Positions 34,589 to 42,784 of a DNA stretch of 64,000 nt are shown in pieces. Under the pieces are notes generated by a model that saw nothing but the letters and a program-made list of their open reading frames with translations, was not told where the DNA came from and did no database searches. Source of the DNA: Dietzia natronolimnaea (lineage in GTDB: Bacteria; Actinomycetota; Actinomycetes; Mycobacteriales; Mycobacteriaceae); the NCBI RefSeq assembly GCF_002289575.1, contig NZ_NTGA01000007.1:1-64000 (forward strand), written 5' to 3'. The stretch's first letter is position 1. The number at the start of each line of letters is the position of its first letter. The translations under genes and the position numbers were made by a program.

Positions 34589-35260
34589 GTGACCTCGACG
34601 CGCGGGACTTCGACTCACGGGACTTCGACTCAGGGGACAACGACGCGCGGGACCACGGGAAGGGCCGTGCGGGTTCTCGACACGCCCGCCGGATGGGTTG
34701 TCGTCGAGGCCACGGCGACCGGTGTGTCGCGCCTGGACCAGGTGGGTCCCGACCCGCTCGGTGCGGACCGGGACCCCGCCCCGGGGTTCCCCGTTGAACC
34801 CTCCGACGACGACGACGAGGCGGGCGGCGCCGAGCCCGGTGCCGAGACCGGCGCGGCGGCCGAGCACCTCGATCGGCTGGCGAGCCAGCTCGAGGCCTAC
34901 TTCGCCGGCCGGTTGCGGGCGTTCGACACCCCCGTGGACTGGGTGGCCGCAGGTGTGCACGATGAGTTCTCCCGCGAGGCCTACCGCGAGATCCAACACA
35001 TCCCGTACGGAGAGACCTCGACCTACGGCCAGGTCAGCGTGGACGCGGGCCGGCCGCGCAACGCCCGCCGGGTGGGCCGGTTGTGCACCCTCGTGCCCGT
35101 GCCGTTCCTCATCCCCGTGCACCGGGTCATCCGCGCCGACGGTGGCATGGGCCATTGTCCCGAGTACCGTCTGCGGCTCCTCGAGCACGAGCGGCGCAAT
35201 CTCACCGCGGCGGTCCCGGTGCCGTTCCCCGGCGACGGTGTCCGGAACGGTGGCCCCTGA
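34589..35260 (+). CDS. alkyltransferase-like protein (Ogt family without catalytic Cys)
   Basis: The protein has the fold of O6-alkylguanine-DNA alkyltransferase: an N-terminal domain, then FSREAYREIQHIPYGETSTYGQVS, GRPRNARRVGR (DNA-binding helix with the Arg finger) and FLIPVHRVIRADGGMG. The acceptor motif is normally PCHRV; here it is PVHRV, with Val177 encoded by GTG at 35117-35119. A Cys-to-Val change needs two or more base changes, so it is not a simple read error. Alkyltransferase-like proteins (ATLs) that lack this Cys flag lesions for nucleotide excision repair. The first 26 residues come from a 15-bp tandem repeat; GTG 34667 is a possible truer start. Confidence 0.8.
   Translation: MTSTRGTSTHGTSTQGTTTRGTTGRAVRVLDTPAGWVVVEATATGVSRLDQVGPDPLGADRDPAPGFPVEPSDDDDEAGGAEPGAETGAAAEHLDRLASQLEAYFAGRLRAFDTPVDWVAAGVHDEFSREAYREIQHIPYGETSTYGQVSVDAGRPRNARRVGRLCTLVPVPFLIPVHRVIRADGGMGHCPEYRLRLLEHERRNLTAAVPVPFPGDGVRNGGP
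34603..34632. repeat. 15-bp tandem duplication at a gene start
   Basis: CGGGACTTCGACTCA occurs twice back to back (34603-34617, 34618-34632), with degenerate copies after it. In the alkyltransferase-like frame it gives the Gly-Thr-Ser-Thr-x pentapeptide repeat. Confidence 0.8.
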
Positions 35261-35368
35261 GCGACGGGTCATCCGAAGACGGGTCATCCGGAGAGCGGTG
35301 GGCACCGAACCACCACGTGGATAGTCTGGCTGCAGTCAGACCGCCGACCACGAACCCGGGGAGAGCCC

Positions 35369-36706
35369 ATGACTGTCGGAGACGTCACCACCCAAGGGCC
35401 GCAGCCGGTTCCGGGGAGCAGTGCCGGGGCCACGGTCGAGAGGTTCCTGCAGGTTCGCCGACTCACCGACCTCCTGGCCTCCCGACTGAGCCCCGAAGAC
35501 CAGATCCCCCAGTCGATGACCGCCGCCAGCCCCGCTGCGTGGCACCGGGCGCACACCACGTGGTTCTTCGAGGAGTTCGTGCTGGGGCGTCTGCCGGGGT
35601 ACACCTCGCCCGAGCCGGTGTTCCGGTTCCTCTTCAACTCCTATTACGAGGCCGTCGGCCCGCGCCAACCCCGGCCCCAACGCGGGCTCATCACCCGCCC
35701 GTCGGTGGCCGAGATCGGCGACTTCCGGGCGCGCGTCGACGAGGCGGTGGTGGCCGCACTCGAGGCCGGCCGGGTCGACGACCGCGGGTTGGAACTGCTC
35801 GAGCTGGGCTGCCACCATGAGCAGCAGCACCAGGAGCTGATGCTCATGGACGCCAAGCACCTGTTCTCCCACAATCCGACCGACCCCGTCTACGTGCACA
35901 GGGCCCCGGACCCGGCTCCTGCCGCGCCGGCCGAGCAGGACTGGCTCGACGTGGTCGAGGGGGTCGCCCAGGTCGGTGCCTCCGACCCCACCGACCCGTC
36001 TGATACCACCGGCCGTGCCGGGTTCTCTTACGACAACGAACGCCCGCGTCACCGGGTGTGGGTACCCGGAGGCCAGGTGGCCACCCGGCAGGTCACGGTG
36101 GCGGACTGGAAGCGGTTCATGGCCGACGGCGGGTACTCCCGCCCCGAGCTGTGGCTCTCCGACGGGTGGGCCGCCGTGCAGGCCGAGGGCTGGGACGCGC
36201 CCGGGTACTGGCGGCGCGAGGACGGCGCCGGGGACTCCGCCGCCACAGACGGGAGTGCCGCCCACGGTGACTGGACCACCTTCACCCTCTCGGGCCGCCG
36301 TCCGGTCGTGGACGCCGAGCCCGTCTGCCACGTGTCGTTCTACGAAGCCGACGCGTTCGCGCGCTGGGCCGGGGCCCGACTGCCCACCGAGTTCGAGTGG
36401 GAGGTCGCGTCCGCCGGCTGGCGGATCGCCGACGAGCTCGACCCCGACCGGTGCCACCCGCAGCCCGCCACGGAGCGGACGATCGGCGGGGTCTGGGAAT
36501 GGACCTCCAGCGCCTACCTGCCCTACCCGGGGTTCGTCACCGAGGAGGGTGCGGCGGGCGAGTACAACGGCAAGTTCATGTCCGACCAGCATGTCCTGCG
36601 CGGCGGTAGCGCCCTGACCCCGGCCGGTCACACGCGGCCCACCTACCGCAACTTCTTCCCCGCGTCGTCGCGGTGGGCGGCCACCGGACTGAGGCTCGCG
36701 CGATGA
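35369..36706 (+). CDS. egtB: ergothioneine synthase EgtB
   Basis: EgtB is the iron-dependent sulfoxide synthase that joins hercynine to gamma-glutamylcysteine (or cysteine) with O2 in ergothioneine synthesis. The 445-residue protein has a DinB-like N-terminal domain with iron ligands in WHRAHTTWFFEEF (His about 62) and CHHEQQHQELMLMD, and a C-terminal FGE-sulfatase domain (VTVADWKRFMADGGY, VCHVSFYEADAFARWAGARLPTEFEWEVA, VWEWTSSAYLPYPGF, VLRGGSALTPAGHTRPTYRNFF). A -10-like GATAGT (35321-35326) lies upstream. egtD follows with an ATGA overlap; egtA, egtC and egtE are not in the window. Confidence 0.95.
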   Translation: MTVGDVTTQGPQPVPGSSAGATVERFLQVRRLTDLLASRLSPEDQIPQSMTAASPAAWHRAHTTWFFEEFVLGRLPGYTSPEPVFRFLFNSYYEAVGPRQPRPQRGLITRPSVAEIGDFRARVDEAVVAALEAGRVDDRGLELLELGCHHEQQHQELMLMDAKHLFSHNPTDPVYVHRAPDPAPAAPAEQDWLDVVEGVAQVGASDPTDPSDTTGRAGFSYDNERPRHRVWVPGGQVATRQVTVADWKRFMADGGYSRPELWLSDGWAAVQAEGWDAPGYWRREDGAGDSAATDGSAAHGDWTTFTLSGRRPVVDAEPVCHVSFYEADAFARWAGARLPTEFEWEVASAGWRIADELDPDRCHPQPATERTIGGVWEWTSSAYLPYPGFVTEEGAAGEYNGKFMSDQHVLRGGSALTPAGHTRPTYRNFFPASSRWAATGLRLAR

Positions 36707-37716
36707 CCGGCGACGAGAATCCGCTTGGGACCAGGACGACGACGACCACGACGACGACGACCACGACGACGAGGCCCGCAGGCACCGACACCGCCGCCCT
36801 CGAGTCGGACCTGCGCGACGGGTTCTTCGCCGACCCGCCGACCGTTCCGCCACGCTGGTTCTACGACGAGAAGGGCAGTGTGCTCTTCGATCAGATCACC
36901 AGGGTGGTGGAGTACTACCCCACCCGGGCCGAGGCCGAGATCCTGAGGGCCCGAGGCCGCGAGATCGTGGGCGCGGCCTCGACGGTGGTCGAGCTGGGGG
37001 CCGGGACCTGCGAGAAGACCCGGGTGCTCCTCGACGTGTTGACGGACGCTCGCGCGGATGCGCGGTTCGTGCCCGTGGACATCAGCTCCGAGATGCTGGT
37101 CGAGAGCTCGCGCGCGCTGGAACAGGAGTATCCGGGCCTGCGGATCGACCCGGTCATCGGCGACATCACCGCCCTCGAGGGGCCTCTGCCGGGCGAGCCG
37201 GGAGGTCGGTTGGTGCTGTTCCTGGGAGGCACCGTCGGCAACTTCAGCGAGTCGCAGCGGGCCGGGTTCTTCCGGATGCTCCGCGCGATCATGGGCCCGG
37301 GGGACCGGCTTGCGGTGGGATTCGACCTGGTCAAGAACCCGGACCGGCTGGTGGCGGCCTACGACGACGCCGCCGGCGTCACCGCCGAGTTCAACCTCAA
37401 CATGCTCGACGTGATCGCCCGGACCGTCGACTGCACGGGCCTCGACCGCAGGGACTTCCGGCACGAGGCCGTGTGGAACGCGGGAGAGAGTCGTATCGAG
37501 ATGTGGTTGCGCGCGGTGCGTGAGGTGCGGATCGACTTTCCGACGCTCGGTCGGGGCCGGACCCTGGCCGCGGGTGAGGGGATCCGCACCGAGATCGCCC
37601 GGAAGTTCGAGCCCCGTGCGCTGGTCGATGAGCTCGCGGGACACGGTTTCGGCGGTGGCGCGGTCTGGACCGACGAGGCCGGGGACTTCGGGCTGGCCGT
37701 CGTCGTGGTCGATTAG
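36703..37716 (+). CDS. egtD: histidine N-alpha-methyltransferase EgtD
   Basis: EgtD adds three methyl groups from SAM to the alpha-amine of histidine to make hercynine, the substrate of EgtB. The 337-residue protein has PPRWFYDEKGSVLFDQITRVVEYYPTRAE (histidine site, conserved Tyr), the SAM loop VVELGAGTCEKTRVLL, FVPVDISSEML and FLGGTVGNF. Between residues 12 and 23 lies a run of 12 threonines coded by ACG/ACC repeats, a likely slippage site but outside the catalytic fold. The ATG overlaps the egtB stop (ATGA). Confidence 0.95.
   Translation: MTGDENPLGTRTTTTTTTTTTTTRPAGTDTAALESDLRDGFFADPPTVPPRWFYDEKGSVLFDQITRVVEYYPTRAEAEILRARGREIVGAASTVVELGAGTCEKTRVLLDVLTDARADARFVPVDISSEMLVESSRALEQEYPGLRIDPVIGDITALEGPLPGEPGGRLVLFLGGTVGNFSESQRAGFFRMLRAIMGPGDRLAVGFDLVKNPDRLVAAYDDAAGVTAEFNLNMLDVIARTVDCTGLDRRDFRHEAVWNAGESRIEMWLRAVREVRIDFPTLGRGRTLAAGEGIRTEIARKFEPRALVDELAGHGFGGGAVWTDEAGDFGLAVVVVD
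36734..36772 (+). repeat. ACG/ACC trinucleotide microsatellite in egtD
   Basis: About 13 near-identical triplets (ACG with some ACC) encode the poly-Thr run near the EgtD N-terminus. Changes by whole triplets would alter only the linker length. Confidence 0.85.
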
Positions 37717-37810
37717 GGAGCGGCCGCCCGTCCCCGGGGGCGTCGGGATCCCACGGGGCCGAGACTCCTGCCCGGCTGGTTTCGGTGCCGTCGCCGCCGC
37801 CGGTTCGATG

Positions 37811-37826
37811 TCGTACGTGTGTTCTA
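37811..37826. promoter_or_regulatory. LexA/SOS-box-like site before DUF222/HNH gene
   Basis: TCGTAC-GTGT-GTTCTA matches the actinobacterial SOS consensus TCGAAC-N4-GTTCGA at 10 of 12 defined positions. It overlaps a -10-like TATTCT (37825-37830), which lies 6 nt before the ATG at 37837. LexA binding there would block a leaderless transcript. LexA control is inferred from the motif. Confidence 0.6.
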
Positions 37827-37836
37827 TTCTCGGGCC

Positions 37837-39117
37837 ATGCAACAGGAGGAGTGGGACGCGCCGGGGCGGGGGTCGGAGACGGCCCCGCTGGCTGACGTTC
37901 TCGCCTTTCTCGAAGCCTCCGTGGAGAATTTGTGCCAGGTCGGCTGGTCGGACCAGGACGCGGATGCGCTGGTCGAGGCTGTGGGCCGGACCGAGATCGT
38001 TGTCCGCAGGCTTGAGGCCGCCGGGGCCCGCGCCACTGCCGAACTCGCAGCCCTGCACCGGCGGAAAGGTCGTTCCAGCGGGGGAGTCGCCGCCCTGCTG
38101 GCGGAGAACCTGGGGTTATCCAGAGGAGCCGTCCACGGGCGGATCGAGGCGGGCGGGAGGCAGGCCACCCCGGCCGGGCGGGCGGTGGCGGTCGGGGAGA
38201 TCACCGCCGAGCACGAGCGGGTCATCGCTAAGGCGGTCTCCGGGCTCCCCGGGTCGATCGGCGGGGCCGCGGCGACCCGGTTCGCCGAGGGGCTCACCGA
38301 GTTCGCGCGCACCGTCGCTCCGGCAGAGTTGCGGGCCGAGGCCGCCCGCCGCGTTTCGGCCCTGTGCCCAGGCCGCGGCAAGGATCGCGAGGACCATCAG
38401 GAACGACAACGGTCGGCGCGGCTCGGCGCGGTCCGGCGCGACGGGACCAGCACTCTGACCATGACGCTGACGCCGCGCGGACGAGCGCTGGTCGAGCGTG
38501 CGCTGTGTGACTTCGGCGGACCCGGTGGGGCCGTGGCGGGTGAACCCGGGTCGGACCAGCGAACCCCGGAGCAGCGAGCTCACGACGCGCTCGTGCACCA
38601 GTGGGCCCTCGGCTCGACCGTCGACCCCGCCCGGCCCAAGGGAATCGCCACCATCGTGGTGCGCGTAACCCCGGAGCAACTCGAGCACCCCGACGCGCTG
38701 GTGGAGACCGACTCCGGTACCCAACTCAGCGTCCGCCAGGCCGTCTCGATGGCCGGGACGCTCCCGTGGTTCGTCTCGTTGCTGCGCGACGGTCTCGAGG
38801 AACTGCACCGGATCGACGTCGATTCCCACCCCGAGCGCCGCCTGGCCTCCGCCATTCAGCGCCTGGTTCTGTACGCCGCGCACGGAGGGTGCACCTTTCC
38901 GGGATGCTCCGCGCCAGCCAGGAGAAGCCAGTTCCATCATGTGAAGGAGTGGTCGCGAGGCGGGCCGACCACAGTCGGAAACGGTACGTTGGGTTGTCCC
39001 GTGCACCACGCCTTCGTCGGTGACGGCCCGTCGGCATGGACCACCCGAGCCGACCCCGCCGCTCCTGGTCGCTGTACGTGGGTGCCGCCCGGGGTCGACA
39101 GGCTCACCGATGTCTAG
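37837..39117 (+). CDS. DUF222 / HNH endonuclease (13E12 family)
   Basis: A 426-residue protein of the 13E12 repeat family. The helical DUF222 region fills about residues 20-330 (LVEAVGRTEIVVRRLEAAGARATAELAAL; GLSRGAVHGRIEAG). The C-terminus is an HNH nuclease domain with CTFPGCSAPARRSQFHHVKEWSRGGPTTVGNGTLGCPVHHAF: zinc-type cysteines, the HH pair, Asn and final HH are all present. Such genes are multi-copy and repeat-like in actinobacterial genomes and their role is unsettled. The start has no Shine-Dalgarno sequence and lies under an SOS-box-like site. No intein or IS ends were seen. Confidence 0.88.
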   Translation: MQQEEWDAPGRGSETAPLADVLAFLEASVENLCQVGWSDQDADALVEAVGRTEIVVRRLEAAGARATAELAALHRRKGRSSGGVAALLAENLGLSRGAVHGRIEAGGRQATPAGRAVAVGEITAEHERVIAKAVSGLPGSIGGAAATRFAEGLTEFARTVAPAELRAEAARRVSALCPGRGKDREDHQERQRSARLGAVRRDGTSTLTMTLTPRGRALVERALCDFGGPGGAVAGEPGSDQRTPEQRAHDALVHQWALGSTVDPARPKGIATIVVRVTPEQLEHPDALVETDSGTQLSVRQAVSMAGTLPWFVSLLRDGLEELHRIDVDSHPERRLASAIQRLVLYAAHGGCTFPGCSAPARRSQFHHVKEWSRGGPTTVGNGTLGCPVHHAFVGDGPSAWTTRADPAAPGRCTWVPPGVDRLTDV

Positions 39118-39172
39118 GGCCGCACGGGGTGTACTGGGTGTGCCGGGCCGCTCGCGCTGTCACAATGCCCTC

Positions 39173-41479
39173 GTGCCCGATTCCGCCGTGCCCGATTCCC
39201 CCGTACCCGAGACCCTCCTGGCTGAGCCCTCCGCGCCCACGATCCCGTCCCCGGTTACCGAGGTCCCCCTGTCCTCCTCCGCGGTCTACGTCGCCGCGCC
39301 CGAGGGCGACACCGGGAAATCGACCGTCGCTCTGGGCCTGCTGCGGATCCTCGCCGGGACCGTCCAGAGGGTGGGGGTGTTCCGTCCGGTCACCGTCGCG
39401 CCACGCGTCGCCGATTCCGGGACCGGACAAGGCGCGGACTCCGCCAAGGGAACAGACCCCGCGCGCGACCGCATCGTGGAGATGCTGCTCCAGCACACCA
39501 CCGTGGATCTCGACTACGAGGACTGCGTCGGCGTGACCAACGTCCGGGTGCACGAGGATCGCGAGTCGGCGCTCGCCGAGATCGTGGACCGATACCACGT
39601 GGTGGCCAGGCAGTGCGATGTGGTGGTGATCCTCGGGACCGATTACACGGGCGTGCCCAGCCCCACCGAGTTCGACTTCAACGCCACCCTCGCGGTGAAC
39701 CTCGGCGCGCCCGTTCTGCTGGTGCTCCGCGGCGCCGATCGGACTCCGGGGGAGATCGGCACCAACGCCCGATTGACCCTGGAGGAGCTCCGGCAGGAGC
39801 ACGCCCACCCAGTGGGCGTCGTCGTCAACCGGTGCGACCCTGAGGACCTGGAGTCCGTTCAGGCCGAGCTCGCGCCCCTGGACCTGCCCGCCTGGACGCT
39901 GCCCAGCCAGGCCCTTCTCACCGCGCCCACGATGGGCGAACTGGTCGAGGCCGTGGACGGCACGCTCTACTCCGGTGACCCGGCCCTGCTGGACCGCGAG
40001 GTCATGAACCTCATGGTGGGCGGGATGACCGGCGAGCGCATTCTGGAGCGGTTGGTGGACGGCATGGTCGTGATCGTGCCCGCCGACCGGACCGACGCCG
40101 TGCTCGCGGTCCTCACCGCGCACGCAGCGGAGGGGTTCCCGTCGTTGGCCGGGATGATCTGGAACGGCGGTCTCATGCCGAACGCGGCGATGGACCGACT
40201 GGTCAGGGGGATGCGCTCGACGTTGCCGATTGTCTGCACCTCCCACGGCACCTACGACACCGCCCGCCTGGCGGCGGACACACGCGGGCGCGTCTACTCC
40301 GGGTCGGGGCGGAAGGTCGAGACGGCGCTGAGCCTGATGGAGACCCACATCGACACCGAGGAGCTGCTGGCCCGTCTGCGCGTGGACACCCCCAGTGTGA
40401 TGACGCCGCAGATGTTCGAGCACCAGCTCCTAGAGCGTGCCCGCGCGGACAAGCGTCACATCGTGCTCCCCGAGGGTGACGACGACCGCATCCTCCACGC
40501 CGCGGGTCGGCTGCTGCGTCGAGATGTCGCCGATCTGACCATCCTGGGCGATTCCGAGACCGTGCGCCGACGCGCGGACGAACTGGGGATCGACCTGGCC
40601 GGGGCGCAGATCCTCGATCCGCGACACAGCGAGCACGCCGAGCCTTTCGCCCGGCAGTACGCGACGCTGCGCGAGCACAAGGGCATGACCCTGGACGTCG
40701 CCCGCGACCGAATGCTCGACATCTCCTACTTCGCCACCATGATGGTGCACACCGGCCTCGCCGACGGAATGGTCTCCGGCGCCGCCCACACGACCGCGCA
40801 CACCATCCGGCCCGCCCTGGAGATCATCCGGACGAAGCCGGGCGTGAAGACCGTGTCCAGCGTGTTCCTCATGTGCCTGTCCGACCACGTTCTGGCCTTC
40901 GGCGACTGCGCTGTGGTCCCCGCTCCGACCGCCGAACAGCTCGCCGACATCGCGTTGTCCTCCGCCGAGACGGCATCCCGGTTCGGCGTGGAGCCACGGG
41001 TCGCGCTGCTCTCGTACTCCACCGGCGACTCAGGCAGCGGAGCAGACGTGGACAAGGTGCGCGAGGCCACCGAGATCGTGTGCGCGCGCATCGCCGCCGC
41101 GGGCGAGGGGGACCCGGTGGCGGACCTCATGGTGGACGGGCCGCTGCAGTTCGATGCCGCCGTCGACCCCACCGTGGCTCGCAAGAAGATGCCGGACTCG
41201 CCGATCGCCGGCCGCGCCACCGTGCTGATCTTCCCCGACCTCAACACGGGCAACAACACCTACAAGGCGGTGCAGCGTACCGCCGGCGCCGTGGCGATCG
41301 GCCCGGTCCTGCAGGGGCTCCGCAAGCCCATCAACGACCTCTCGCGTGGTGCGCTGGTCGAGGACATCGTCAACACCGTCGCCATCACCGCCGTTCAGGC
41401 GCAGGGCTCAGGCGTTAAGGCGCAGGGCTCGGCCGTTCAGGCGCAGGGCTCGGCCGACGACCAGGCAGGCGACTCGTGA
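39173..41479 (+). CDS. pta: phosphate acetyltransferase (two-domain type)
   Basis: Pta interconverts acetyl-CoA and acetyl phosphate and, with AckA, links central metabolism to acetate. The product has 768 residues. A P-loop dethiobiotin-synthetase-like domain (VYVAAPEGDTGKSTVALGLL) is followed by a DRTGG domain and the catalytic PTA_PTB domain (RHIVLPEGDDDRIL, DGMVSGAAHTTAHTIRPALEII, VFLMCLSDHVLAFGDCAVVPAPT, DSPIAGRATVLIFPDLNTGNNTYKAVQR). The GTG at 39173 lies 6 nt after CACAAT (39161-39166), which supports this start and a leaderless mRNA. Three 21-bp repeats code the last residues (AVQAQGS-type). The stop overlaps ackA (GTGA). Confidence 0.95.
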   Translation: MPDSAVPDSPVPETLLAEPSAPTIPSPVTEVPLSSSAVYVAAPEGDTGKSTVALGLLRILAGTVQRVGVFRPVTVAPRVADSGTGQGADSAKGTDPARDRIVEMLLQHTTVDLDYEDCVGVTNVRVHEDRESALAEIVDRYHVVARQCDVVVILGTDYTGVPSPTEFDFNATLAVNLGAPVLLVLRGADRTPGEIGTNARLTLEELRQEHAHPVGVVVNRCDPEDLESVQAELAPLDLPAWTLPSQALLTAPTMGELVEAVDGTLYSGDPALLDREVMNLMVGGMTGERILERLVDGMVVIVPADRTDAVLAVLTAHAAEGFPSLAGMIWNGGLMPNAAMDRLVRGMRSTLPIVCTSHGTYDTARLAADTRGRVYSGSGRKVETALSLMETHIDTEELLARLRVDTPSVMTPQMFEHQLLERARADKRHIVLPEGDDDRILHAAGRLLRRDVADLTILGDSETVRRRADELGIDLAGAQILDPRHSEHAEPFARQYATLREHKGMTLDVARDRMLDISYFATMMVHTGLADGMVSGAAHTTAHTIRPALEIIRTKPGVKTVSSVFLMCLSDHVLAFGDCAVVPAPTAEQLADIALSSAETASRFGVEPRVALLSYSTGDSGSGADVDKVREATEIVCARIAAAGEGDPVADLMVDGPLQFDAAVDPTVARKKMPDSPIAGRATVLIFPDLNTGNNTYKAVQRTAGAVAIGPVLQGLRKPINDLSRGALVEDIVNTVAITAVQAQGSGVKAQGSAVQAQGSADDQAGDS
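41390..41452 (+). repeat. 21-bp x3 tandem repeat at the pta 3' end
   Basis: Three copies (41390-41410, 41411-41431, 41432-41452), the middle one with two changes, encode a heptapeptide repeat (VQAQGSG, VKAQGSA, VQAQGSA) after the catalytic domain. In frame, so tolerated. Confidence 0.9.
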
Positions 41480-42687
41480 CCCGCGTCCTCGTCATCAACT
41501 CGGGGTCGTCCTCCCTCAAGCTGCAGATCATCGACACCGCGGTCGAGGCGGAACTGGCGTGGGCGCTGGTCGAACGGATCGGAGACCCCGTCGGCACCCT
41601 GGCCGTGCGTCGCGGTGACCTGGCCGGCTCGCCGGGTGAGGAGAGCACCGTCGAGGCCGCCTTCCCGGACCACACCGCAGCGCTGAGCCGGGTCCTGGAG
41701 GAGGCGGGGCGGCTCGGCGCTCACCCCACCGACCTGGGGGTCGAGGCGATCGGCCACAGGGTGGTCCACGGCGGGCCGGACTTCCACGAACCGGTCGAGG
41801 TCACTCCCGAGGTGGAGGCGGGCATCGAGAGGCTCGAGCTGCTGGCGCCGCTCCACAACCCCGCCAACCTGCGCGGGATCCGCGTGGCGCGGGATCTGCT
41901 TCCGGGCCTGCCGCACGTCGCGGTGTTCGACACGGGGTTCTTCCACACGCTGCCCGCCGCCGCGCACACATACGCGATCGATCGTGCGGTGGCGAAGGCC
42001 TGGGATCTGCGCCGCTACGGTTTCCACGGCACCAGCCACGAATTCGTCTCGCGTCGCACGGCAGAGGTCCTTGGGCGCCCGTACGACGAGGTGAACCAGA
42101 TCGTGCTGCATCTCGGCAACGGGGCCTCGGCCTCGGCGATCGCCGGCGGTCGGGCGGTCGATACCTCCATGGGGCTCACGCCGCTCGAGGGTCTGGTCAT
42201 GGGCACCCGTCCCGGTGACCTCGACCCCGGTCTGATCATTCACCTCATCCGCGATCGCGGCATGTCGCCTGAGGACGTCTCCACACTTCTCAACCGTAGG
42301 TCGGGTCTGGAAGGGTTGGCGCGGGCGAGAGACTTCCGCGAGTTGCTCGCGCGGGTCGACGATGGTGACCGCGACGCCGCTCTGGCCTACGAGGTGGTCG
42401 TCCATCGCCTGCGCCGCTACATCGGCGGATACTGGGCGGTTCTCGGCGACGTCGACGCCATCACCTTCACTGCCGGCGTGGGTGAGAACGTCGCCCGACT
42501 GCGTGCGGACGTGTTGTCCACCCTCGGCGGTTGGGGGGTGGAACTCGACCCGCAGGCCAACGAGGACGGGACGGGCGAGCGGATCATCTCGCGCGCCGGT
42601 GGCCGGGTCGCGGTCCTGGTGGTCCCGACGGATGAGGAGCTGGCGATCGCCCGGGCGTGCGACACGGTCCTGGGGTTGGGAAGATAG
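41476..42687 (+). CDS. ackA: acetate kinase
   Basis: AckA converts acetyl phosphate and ADP to acetate and ATP. The 403-residue ASKHA-fold protein has VLVINSGSSSLKLQ at its start (phosphate-binding Asn7), GHRVVHGG, AVFDTGFFHTLP (catalytic Asp), RRYGFHGTSHEFVS, LHLGNGASASAI, DTSMGLTPLEGLVMGTRPGDLDP and FTAGVGENVARLR. The length is usual. The GTG start overlaps the pta stop by 4 bases, so both are translated from one mRNA, as in mycobacteria (Rv0408-Rv0409). Confidence 0.97.
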   Translation: MTRVLVINSGSSSLKLQIIDTAVEAELAWALVERIGDPVGTLAVRRGDLAGSPGEESTVEAAFPDHTAALSRVLEEAGRLGAHPTDLGVEAIGHRVVHGGPDFHEPVEVTPEVEAGIERLELLAPLHNPANLRGIRVARDLLPGLPHVAVFDTGFFHTLPAAAHTYAIDRAVAKAWDLRRYGFHGTSHEFVSRRTAEVLGRPYDEVNQIVLHLGNGASASAIAGGRAVDTSMGLTPLEGLVMGTRPGDLDPGLIIHLIRDRGMSPEDVSTLLNRRSGLEGLARARDFRELLARVDDGDRDAALAYEVVVHRLRRYIGGYWAVLGDVDAITFTAGVGENVARLRADVLSTLGGWGVELDPQANEDGTGERIISRAGGRVAVLVVPTDEELAIARACDTVLGLGR

Positions 42688-42713
42688 GCCGGCGGTGCGG
42701 AGCGCCCTTTACA

Positions 42714-42727
42714 TAAGAACGTTCTTA
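42714..42727. promoter_or_regulatory. perfect 14-bp palindrome upstream of LAETG protein gene
   Basis: TAAGAACGTTCTTA lies in an AT-rich patch (42710-42735) between ackA and the surface-protein gene, 57 bases before its start. Outer TTAC and GTAA extend the symmetry with one base of offset. TAATAA/TAAGGT just after it could be a -10. It looks like an operator for a dimeric repressor; the regulator is unknown. Confidence 0.6.
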
Positions 42728-42784
42728 GTAATAAGGTGTGGGTTCTCCTCCCGCGCGTCAGGCCGGTACTGACGAAGCTGGTCG

